DNA of 18,380 bases from CAZXNF01 sp050741255. Its GTDB lineage: Bacteria > Pseudomonadota > Gammaproteobacteria > Burkholderiales > SG8-41. Position 1 is the stretch's first letter. Every line of letters begins with the position of its first letter. The translations under genes were made by a program, and so were the position numbers. Below the pieces are notes generated by a model, which was not told where the DNA came from, did not search any database, and saw only the letters and a program-made list of their open reading frames with translations. The DNA is taken from assembly GCA_050741255.1 (NCBI GenBank), contig JBOIEQ010000083.1, forward strand, positions 1 through 18,380. Direction: 5' to 3'. Positions 7,768 to 13,307 of this stretch are shown here, in pieces.

Positions 7768-8745
7768 CTAGCCCTCGAACAATGCCAGCGCTTCAAGCGT
7801 GCGCTCGCGCTGCCCGTGCCCGGAGAGCGGTTCGAGGGTCAGACCCGGCAGCCGCAGCCCGTAAGCGAGGCCGGCCGCGTCGGCATCGAGTATCCAGCGG
7901 GCGAGGCGGGAGAGCCGCGCCTCCGCGCCCAGCGCGGGCGGCAGGTCGTCCCAGTTCAACCAGAGTTCGGCGTTGGCGCGTCCGGCGAACACTTTCGTCA
8001 GGAGTGCCTGGCCGCGCGCGGCGGCCTTCCAGGCGACGTGCCGCGGCGAGTCGCCGGGATGGTAGGCGCGCAGGCCCGCGAAGTCGTCGCGGCCGTCGCC
8101 CGCGTCGGCGCCGTCGCCGCGCACCGGCGTCGGCGGCGGCAGTGGTGCCCCGGCGGGTTCCGGGTGCGGATAGACCACGCAGGCGACATCGAGATCGACA
8201 TACGACCAGGCGTAGCACAGGCCGAGCGGATAGCGGGTGAAGGCGCTGAGGCGGCCGGGCCGCAGCCGCCCGCGCCGTTCGGCCGGAATGGCCACCTGCA
8301 CGGCGCAGGTCTCGTGGGCGGCCACGTCGCACCAGACGGGCATGGACTTCTTGTTCCGGGCTAGCCCGATCGCATAGCGGTCGAACGTGCCGGGATTTTC
8401 GATGCGGAAGATGAAACGGGCGGTGCCGCCGGCGAACACCGGCTCGGCCTTGCCGGCGGCCACCCGCAGGTGTGCGAGGTTGCGGAACGTGTGCAGGATC
8501 GACAGCACGCCGAGCGCGGTCAGCAGGAACGTCAGCACGAAGCCGAGCGCGAGCGTGTAGTTGATCGCGCCCGTCAGCATCAGCAGCAGGGTCAGCACGA
8601 ACAGCAGGCCGTAGCCGGTGGGAAGGATGAAGATGCGCCGTTGCACGAGCACCAGCGTGCCGCGCTCCGGGCCGCGCAGGCGGAAGAGCTGGGTGTCGAG
8701 GGTCGCACGGACCCGGCCGGGCAGGGTGCGGATCGCCGCGAGCAT
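7768..8745 (-). CDS. DUF58 domain-containing membrane protein
   Basis: A 325-residue protein with two membrane helices (~43-61 and ~64-86) after a basic N-terminus, a beta-rich middle part, and the DUF58 signature DDFAGLRAYHPGDSPRHVAW with AAARGQALLTKVF (~220-253). DUF58 proteins resemble von Willebrand A-type domains and are nearly always encoded beside a MoxR ATPase; they are thought to be clients or adaptors of it at the membrane. The start is the ATG at 8745, 17 bases after the moxR stop. The same frame is open much further upstream, but that part only antisenses or overlaps moxR and is not family-like. It is followed 4 bases later by tgpA. Confidence 0.92.
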   Translation of the reverse strand: MLAAIRTLPGRVRATLDTQLFRLRGPERGTLVLVQRRIFILPTGYGLLFVLTLLLMLTGAINYTLALGFVLTFLLTALGVLSILHTFRNLAHLRVAAGKAEPVFAGGTARFIFRIENPGTFDRYAIGLARNKKSMPVWCDVAAHETCAVQVAIPAERRGRLRPGRLSAFTRYPLGLCYAWSYVDLDVACVVYPHPEPAGAPLPPPTPVRGDGADAGDGRDDFAGLRAYHPGDSPRHVAWKAAARGQALLTKVFAGRANAELWLNWDDLPPALGAEARLSRLARWILDADAAGLAYGLRLPGLTLEPLSGHGQRERTLEALALFEG

Positions 8746-8762
8746 GGGGGCGGGCAGAGCGG

Positions 8763-9692
8763 TTAGGGAATCGGTACTGCGGCGAGCAGGTGGCCGGCGA
8801 CATCGGCGCCGTTGGCGTGCGCGATCTCGCCGGCCAGATGCAGGCGGTGACCGACCACGCCCGGCAGCACGGTCTGCACGTCCTCGGGCAGGATGTGGTC
8901 GCGGCCTTCCATCAGCGCCCAGGCGCGCGCGGCGCCGAGCACCGCGATGGCGGCGCGCGGCGACAGGCCGCTGGCGAAATCCGGCGAATGGCGCGTATGC
9001 GCGATCAGCGCCTGGATGTAGTCGAGCAGCGCGTCCGAGGCGTGTACCCCGCGTGCCTGTCCCTGCAGCGCGGCGAGGTCCACGGGTTTGACGCGGGCGG
9101 CCAGCGTGCCCAGCAGTTCGCGGCGGTCGCTGCCGGCGAGCAGTGAGCGTTCGGCCGAAGCGTCGGGATAACCGAGCGCCACCCGCATCAGGAAGCGGTC
9201 GAGCTGCGATTCCGGCAGCGGGAAGGTGCCGATCTGGTAGGACGGATTCTGCGTGGCGATGACAAAGAAAGGTTCGGGCAGCGGCCGGGTCGCGCCCTCG
9301 ACGGTAACCTGGTGCTCTTCCATCGCTTCCAGCAGTGCACTCTGGGTCTTGGGCGTGGCGCGATTGACTTCGTCGGCGAGGATCACCTGCGCGAAGATCG
9401 GGCCCGGATGGAAGCGGAAGCCGCCCGCGTCGCGGTCGAAGATCGACACGCCAAGGATGTCCGCCGGCAGCAGGTCGCTCGTGAACTGGATGCGCTGGAA
9501 AGCGAGGCCGAGCGAGATGGCCAGCGCATGCGCGAGCGTGGTCTTGCCGACGCCGGGAATATCCTCGATCAGCAGGTGGCCGCGCGCGAGCAGGCAGGCG
9601 ATCGCGAGCCGGATCTGGCGTTCCTTGCCGAGGATGATTTCGGAAACCTGGGCGACGACGCCGTCCAGCGGGGTGCGCATGGTGTTCAGCAT
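8763..9692 (-). CDS. MoxR family AAA+ ATPase
   Basis: A 309-residue AAA+ chaperone ATPase. Walker A is IEDIPGVGKTTLAHALA, Walker B is VILADEVNRATPKTQSALLE, and the sensor-1 region is FFVIATQNP followed by LPESQLDRFLMR. The C-terminal lid contains GLSPRAAIAVLGAARAWA. MoxR proteins help mature or assemble client complexes together with DUF58/VWA partners. The ATG at 9692 gives the usual length and N-terminus (VSEIILGKERQI about 12 residues in). An in-frame GTG at 9740 would add 16 residues and overlap the upstream GNAT stop (GTGA). No Shine-Dalgarno sequence is visible before 9692; a TACAAT box lies 6 bases upstream. Confidence 0.94.
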   Translation of the reverse strand: MLNTMRTPLDGVVAQVSEIILGKERQIRLAIACLLARGHLLIEDIPGVGKTTLAHALAISLGLAFQRIQFTSDLLPADILGVSIFDRDAGGFRFHPGPIFAQVILADEVNRATPKTQSALLEAMEEHQVTVEGATRPLPEPFFVIATQNPSYQIGTFPLPESQLDRFLMRVALGYPDASAERSLLAGSDRRELLGTLAARVKPVDLAALQGQARGVHASDALLDYIQALIAHTRHSPDFASGLSPRAAIAVLGAARAWALMEGRDHILPEDVQTVLPGVVGHRLHLAGEIAHANGADVAGHLLAAVPIP

Positions 9693-9698
9693 GGCGGT

Positions 9699-9704
9699 AT
9701 TGTA
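9699..9704 (-). promoter_or_regulatory. -10-like TACAAT placed for a leaderless moxR transcript
   Basis: On the minus strand TACAAT (9704-9699) is followed by six bases (ACCGCC) and then the moxR ATG at 9692. Normal spacing from a -10 box would start transcription at or beside the A of ATG. There is no recognisable Shine-Dalgarno sequence and no strong -35. Confidence 0.35.
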
Positions 9705-9736
9705 AGGCCCGGCGCATGCCGCGCCGAGGACGCCCG

Positions 9737-10273
9737 TCACAGTGCGCGTTCGACGCGCTGGATGCGCGGGTCGTCCAGGTGCGGGCAGGACACGAAACCG
9801 AGGCGGGCGGTGAGCGCCAGCATCTTGTGGTTCGCCCGCAGCACGTCGCCGTACATGCGGCGCACGCCGCGCGCCCGTGCGGCCGCCATCAGCGCCGTCA
9901 TGAGCAGCGTCGCGAGCCCCCGGCCCTGCCAGGCGTCCGTCACCACGATCGCGAATTCGCAGGTCTGCCCGCCGGCATCGACCACGTAGCGGCAGACCGC
10001 GACCTGCACCGGCGGCTCGGTGTGGGTGACGGCGATCAGGGCGAGGTGATCGTGGTAGTCGATGGCCGTGAAATGCGCGAGCATCCGCGGCGTGAGGTCG
10101 CGCAGGCTGTCGAGAAAGCGGAAGTAGCGCGCTTCGTCGGACAGGCCGTGGACGAAGGCCTGCTCGCGCTCAGCGTCCTCGGGCCGGATCGGCCGCAGCG
10201 TGACCGCGGTACCGTCCCGCAGGTGCACCTGTTGCTCGAGGTGCCGGGGGTAGCCGGCCGGCGCGTCCGTCAT
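9737..10273 (-). CDS. GNAT family N-acetyltransferase (Pat-like domain)
   Basis: A 178-residue single-domain acetyltransferase. LRDGTAVTLRPIRPEDAE marks the beta1-alpha1 entry. The acetyl-CoA-binding motif A is CEFAIVVTDAWQGRGLATLL (Q/R-x-x-G-x-G/A as QGRGLA). The C-terminal part has NHKMLALTARLGF, the usual motif B region. It resembles the GNAT domain appended to protein lysine acetyltransferases of the Pat/acyl-CoA-synthetase type, so a protein or small-molecule amine could be the acceptor; this is inference. The ATG at 10273 is chosen because the longer frame runs through the heptamer repeats and the divergent gene. No Shine-Dalgarno sequence is seen; TACAAT lies 6 bases upstream. It sits upstream of moxR (45 bp) and is divergent from a deacetylase-family gene. 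Confidence 0.88.
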   Translation of the reverse strand: MTDAPAGYPRHLEQQVHLRDGTAVTLRPIRPEDAEREQAFVHGLSDEARYFRFLDSLRDLTPRMLAHFTAIDYHDHLALIAVTHTEPPVQVAVCRYVVDAGGQTCEFAIVVTDAWQGRGLATLLMTALMAAARARGVRRMYGDVLRANHKMLALTARLGFVSCPHLDDPRIQRVERAL

Positions 10274-10279
10274 CCCAGG

Positions 10280-10285
10280 ATTGTA
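10280..10285 (-). promoter_or_regulatory. -10-like TACAAT placed for a leaderless GNAT transcript
   Basis: On the minus strand TACAAT (10285-10280) is followed by CCTGGG and then the ATG at 10273. This is the same hexamer and spacing as at moxR. No clear -35 is visible. Confidence 0.35.
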
Positions 10286-10337
10286 CGGGGGGCGGGCGAT
10301 TGGACGCTGGCGGTACGGCATGGTTACCATCCTGTCC

Positions 10338-10372
10338 GAATCCCGAATCCCGAATCCCGAATCCCGAATCCC
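10338..10372. repeat. Five perfect tandem copies of GAATCCC
   Basis: Five uninterrupted 7-bp units (10338-10344, 10345-10351, 10352-10358, 10359-10365, 10366-10372) end one base before the ATG at 10374 of the deacetylase-family gene. The unit length is not a multiple of three. It lies between two divergent genes and could affect spacing to either promoter. Confidence 0.97.
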
Positions 10373-10373
10373 A

Positions 10374-11297
10374 ATGACCACCGCACTGCTGACCCACGCC
10401 GATTGCGCGCGCCATGACGTAGGCGCCTGGCATCCGGAATCGCCGGCGCGGCTGGCCGCGGTGGAGGACCAACTGATCGCGTCGGGCCTGTCGGGACTGC
10501 TGCTGCACGCGGAGGCGCCGGAGGCCACGCGCGAACAGCTCGAGCGCGTGCACACGCCGGCGTACCTTGATGCGCTTGAACGCAGCGTCCCCGCCGGCGG
10601 CATCGTTCATCTGGACCCCGATACGGCGCTGTGCCCGGCCACGCTCGCGGCCGCGCGCCGCGCGGCGGGCGCGGTCGTGCGGGCGGTCGACCTGGTGTGC
10701 GGCGGGCAGGCGGAGAACGCGTTCTGCGCGGTGCGTCCGCCGGGCCACCACGCGGAACGCGGGCGCGCGATGGGGTTCTGCTTCTACAACAACCTGGCGA
10801 TCGGCGTGGCGCACGCCCTGGCCGTGCACGGCGTGCAGCGGGTGGCGATCGCGGACTTCGATGTGCACCACGGCAACGGCAGCGAGGAGATCTTCCGCGA
10901 GGACGCGCGGGTGCTGATGGTGTCGACCTTCCAGCACCCGTTTTATCCGTATTCGGGCATCGACGGTCGTTCCGGGCGCATGGTCAACATTCCGCTGGAG
11001 GCGTACGGGCCCCCGCAGGCGTTTCGCACGGCGGTCGAGCAGTCATGGCTGCCGGCGCTGGAGGCCTTCGCGCCAGAGATGATCTTCGTGTCCGCGGGCT
11101 TCGACGCCCATCGCGAGGACGACATGGCCATGCTCAACCTGACCGAGGCCGACTATGCCTGGGTCACGGCGCAACTGAAGGCGGTGGCGGCGCGTCATGC
11201 CCGCGGGCGCATCGTGTCGGTGCTGGAAGGCGGTTACGCGCTGTCGGCGCTGGGCCGCAGCGTGGTGGCGCACCTCAAGGTGCTGGGCGACTTCTAA
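10374..11297 (+). CDS. Histone deacetylase family protein (class II HDAC-like amidohydrolase)
   Basis: A 307-residue zinc-dependent deacetylase/amidohydrolase. The active site is complete: the His125-His126 dyad in VRPPGHHAERG, zinc ligands Asp163 and His165 in IADFDVHHGNG, the third ligand Asp244 in VSAGFDAHRED, and the transition-state Tyr288 in LEGGYAL. Bacterial members act on acetylated lysines, acetylpolyamines or other small amides. MTTALLTHADC followed by WHPESPARLAAV is the family N-terminus and supports the ATG at 10374. The frame is also open upstream, with another ATG at 10320 that would translate through the heptamer repeats. No Shine-Dalgarno sequence precedes either start. It is divergent from a GNAT acetyltransferase. 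Confidence 0.94.
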   Translation: MTTALLTHADCARHDVGAWHPESPARLAAVEDQLIASGLSGLLLHAEAPEATREQLERVHTPAYLDALERSVPAGGIVHLDPDTALCPATLAAARRAAGAVVRAVDLVCGGQAENAFCAVRPPGHHAERGRAMGFCFYNNLAIGVAHALAVHGVQRVAIADFDVHHGNGSEEIFREDARVLMVSTFQHPFYPYSGIDGRSGRMVNIPLEAYGPPQAFRTAVEQSWLPALEAFAPEMIFVSAGFDAHREDDMAMLNLTEADYAWVTAQLKAVAARHARGRIVSVLEGGYALSALGRSVVAHLKVLGDF

Positions 11298-11306
11298 GGC
11301 CGGAGC

Positions 11307-11416
11307 GCCGCAGAGACGCAGAGAACGCAGAGAACGCAGAGGGAAAGCCTGTTTTCAGCCAGGGACGCCAAGAATGTCAGTATTTGAATTCTCCGCGATC
11401 TCTGCGTCTCTGCGGC
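11307..11416. repeat. Inverted-repeat element with CGCAGAGA arms
   Basis: GCCGCAGAGACGCAGAGA (11307-11324) is perfectly complementary to TCTCTGCGTCTCTGCGGC (11399-11416), an 18-bp inverted repeat enclosing about 74 bases. The left arm runs into a 9-bp tandem repeat of ACGCAGAGA (11316-11324, 11325-11333, and 11334-11342 with one change). The arms lie between convergent genes and touch the stop codon of the Mth938 gene. It resembles small non-coding repeat elements and could work as a bidirectional transcript end. Confidence 0.85.
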
Positions 11417-11814
11417 TAATTTCGGTTTTGGTGCTCTAAACCACCGGGTTCGATGATCAGCGCGGCCGCCACCTTGCGGCCTTCGCCCATCAGGATGTTG
11501 TAGGTGCGGCAGGCCGCTGGCGTGTCCATGACCTCCACCCCGATGCGCGCCTCCACCAGTGCGCGCGTGAGCGGCGGGGCGGGGAACTGGAGGCGGGCGC
11601 CCGTGCCCAGTACCAGGATTTCGGGGGCGAGCTGCACCACGTTGTCGAAGTGCCCGGCGGCGAGCGCCGCGAAGGCGGTGGGTGGCCAGCGCAACAGCGT
11701 ATCGGCGGTGAGGATGAGGCTGACGGTGTGGCGGACGCCGTTGACGGCCACGTAGCCCGCGCCGTAGCCGGTGATGAGGTTGAGGCCGGCGGCGCCTTGC
11801 AGGTGCAGTTTCAT
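11416..11814 (-). CDS. Mth938/DUF498 (Xcc1710-like) domain protein
   Basis: A 132-residue protein of the Mth938-like family, which also includes the mitochondrial complex I assembly factor NDUFAF3. Hallmarks are PEILVLGTGARLQFPAPPL, then GVEVMDTPAACRTYNILMGE and VAAALIIEP near the C-terminus. The biochemical role of bacterial members is not established. The frame is open to 11892, but MKLHLQGAAGLNLITGYGAG starting at 11814 matches the family N-terminus, and the extra upstream codons lie in the promoter region. The last codons and stop abut the right arm of an inverted-repeat element. It is divergent from alaC, a neighbourhood often kept in betaproteobacteria. Confidence 0.87.
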   Translation of the reverse strand: MKLHLQGAAGLNLITGYGAGYVAVNGVRHTVSLILTADTLLRWPPTAFAALAAGHFDNVVQLAPEILVLGTGARLQFPAPPLTRALVEARIGVEVMDTPAACRTYNILMGEGRKVAAALIIEPGGLEHQNRN

Positions 11815-11847
11815 GGTGCGGAGCGCGTGCTGAGGGTGGTTTCGTGG

Positions 11848-11877
11848 TTGCCCCGTGGGGGGCAGGTCGGCTAAAAT
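11848..11877 (+). promoter_or_regulatory. Sigma70-type promoter candidate for alaC-hom-thrC
   Basis: TTGCCC (11848-11853), an 18-bp spacer and TAAAAT (11872-11877) match the -35/-10 consensus at 4/6 and 5/6 positions. Transcription would begin near 11884, about 85 bases before the alaC ATG. Confidence 0.5.
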
Positions 11878-11881
11878 TATA
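11876..11881 (-). promoter_or_regulatory. Consensus -10 box for the Mth938 gene
   Basis: On the minus strand the bases 11881-11876 read TATAAT, a perfect -10. It overlaps the alaC -10 on the other strand by two bases. No good -35 is visible. The leader to the ATG at 11814 would be about 55-60 bases. Confidence 0.4.
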
Positions 11882-11967
11882 CGTTTTTTCACACTCTTAG
11901 CTCATTTTCAGCCCCCCCGGTTCATACCCTTTACGTTACCGCGCCCGCCGTCCCGGTCCACTGCCCC

Positions 11968-13152
11968 ATGGAAGAATTTCCCCGCATCAAACGCCTGCCG
12001 CCCTACGTGTTCAACATCACGGGCGAGCTCAAGATGGCGGCGCGCAAGCGCGGCGAGGACGTCATCGACCTGTCGATGGGCAACCCGGACCAGCCGACCC
12101 CCAAGCACATCGTCGACAAGCTGATCGAGTCCGTGCAGCGGAGCGATACCCACGGCTATTCGGTCTCCAAGGGCATCCCCCGGCTGCGCAAGGCGATCTG
12201 CGGCTGGTACAAGACCCGCTACGGCGTCGATCTGGACCCCGATACCGAAGCCATCGTCACCATCGGCTCCAAAGAGGGCATCGCGCATCTGGCCTTGGCG
12301 ACGCTCGACCGCGGCGACTGCGTGCTGGTGCCGAATCCGTCCTACCCGATCCACATCTACGGGCCGGTGATCGCGGGCGCGGACATCCGCCACGTGCCGC
12401 TGGTGCCGGGCATCGACTTCTTCGAAGCGCTGGAACGCGCGATCAAGGAGTCCTGGCCCAAACCCAAGATGCTGATCGTCAATTTTCCGGCCAATCCGAC
12501 CGCGCAGTGCGTCGACCTCGCGTTCTTCGAGCGGCTGGTGGCGATCGCGCGCGAGCACCACATCTACGTGGTGCACGACCTCGCCTATGCCGACATCGTG
12601 TTCGACGGCTACCGGGCGCCGTCGATCATGGAAGTGCCGGGCGCGCGCGACATCGCCGTCGAGTTCTTCACGCTGTCCAAGAGCTACAACATGGCGGGCT
12701 GGCGGGTCGGCTTCATGGTCGGCAACCGCGATCTCGTGAACGCGCTGGCACGCATGAAGAGCTACCATGACTACGGCACCTTCACGCCGGTGCAGGTGGC
12801 TTCCATCATCGCGCTCGAAGGCCCGCAGGACTGCGTGAAGCAGATCCGCGCGACCTATCAGAAGCGCCGCGACGTGCTGGTGTCCGGACTGCATGGCGCC
12901 GGCTGGATGGTCGACAATCCGAAAGCGACCATGTACGTGTGGGCGAAGATTCCCGAGGCGTACGCGAAGCTGGGGTCGCTCGAATTCTCCAAGAAGCTGC
13001 TGATCGAGGCGCACGTCGCCGCGTCGCCGGGCATCGGCTTCGGCGAGTATGGCGACGATCACGTCCGCTTCGCGATGATTGAAAATGAGGCCCGTACGCG
13101 GCAAGCCATTCGTGGCATCAAAGAGATGTTTAAAAAGGACGGCGTGCAGTGA
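11968..13152 (+). CDS. alaC: PLP-dependent aminotransferase, AlaC type (glutamate-pyruvate)
   Basis: A 394-residue fold-type I aminotransferase, called AlaC (YfdZ) because of its overall pattern and its place before hom. Visible features are IDLSMGNPDQPTPKHIVDKL, HGYSVSKGIPRLRKAI, the PLP phosphate-site region TIGSKEGIAH, NFPANPTAQ (Asn176), HDLAYADIVFDGY (Asp204, Tyr207) and the Schiff-base lysine Lys238 in TLSKSYNMAGWRVGF. AlaC makes alanine from pyruvate with glutamate; a role in aspartate-family supply is also possible. The last ~22 codons (from 13082) occur again at 13234-13307, and this upstream copy uses more A/T-ending codons than the rest of the gene. Its stop forms a GTGA overlap with a small frame leading to hom. 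Confidence 0.93.
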   Translation: MEEFPRIKRLPPYVFNITGELKMAARKRGEDVIDLSMGNPDQPTPKHIVDKLIESVQRSDTHGYSVSKGIPRLRKAICGWYKTRYGVDLDPDTEAIVTIGSKEGIAHLALATLDRGDCVLVPNPSYPIHIYGPVIAGADIRHVPLVPGIDFFEALERAIKESWPKPKMLIVNFPANPTAQCVDLAFFERLVAIAREHHIYVVHDLAYADIVFDGYRAPSIMEVPGARDIAVEFFTLSKSYNMAGWRVGFMVGNRDLVNALARMKSYHDYGTFTPVQVASIIALEGPQDCVKQIRATYQKRRDVLVSGLHGAGWMVDNPKATMYVWAKIPEAYAKLGSLEFSKKLLIEAHVAASPGIGFGEYGDDHVRFAMIENEARTRQAIRGIKEMFKKDGVQ

Positions 13153-13307
13153 AACCCCCGCGCCTCATTTCGGTGAAGGCTAACTTGCGCGACGCGCAAG
13201 TTAAGGCCGACGCCATGTCGGCCGGCCGGAGCCAAAATGAGGCCCGCACGCGGCAAGCCATTCGGGGCATCAAGGACATGTTCAAGAAAGACGGGTTGAT
13301 CAAATGA
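13149..13307 (+). CDS. 52-residue small ORF bridging alaC and hom (duplicated AlaC tail)
   Basis: A continuous frame starts with GTG at 13149, which overlaps the alaC stop (GTGA), and ends with TGA at 13305-13307, which overlaps the hom start (ATGA). It encodes 52 residues: a first half with no recognised similarity (MKPPRLISVKANLRDAQ) translated from the hairpin segment, and a second half identical in kind to the AlaC C-terminus (NEARTRQAIRGIKDMFKKDG). It could be a true small protein, a reinitiation bridge that couples translation of alaC to hom, or an untranslated remnant. Only the frame and the two 4-bp overlaps are directly seen; there is no independent Shine-Dalgarno sequence. Confidence 0.35.
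   Translation: MKPPRLISVKANLRDAQVKADAMSAGRSQNEARTRQAIRGIKDMFKKDGLIK
13162..13243. repeat. Structured REP/MITE-like segment with 9-bp inverted ends
   Basis: GCCTCATTT (13162-13170) is complementary to AAATGAGGC (13235-13243). Inside are two hairpins: a perfect 10-bp stem TAACTTGCGC/GCGCAAGTTA (13181-13190 with 13194-13203, loop GAC) and a 7-bp stem GGCCGAC/GTCGGCC (13205-13211 with 13217-13223, loop GCCAT). Together they can form a three-way, cloverleaf-like fold. The right inverted end lies inside copy 2 of the alaC tail. Confidence 0.7.

Noticed and set aside
8763..9740. GTG start at 9740 for moxR, overlapping the GNAT stop (GTGA)
   Set aside because: It adds 16 residues not typical of MoxR; the ATG at 9692 gives the usual N-terminus. 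Kept only as an alternative, since the GTGA overlap could be real coupling.
10338..10372. Heptamer tract read as a CRISPR array
   Set aside because: The units are 7 bp and directly adjacent, with no spacers and no cas genes.
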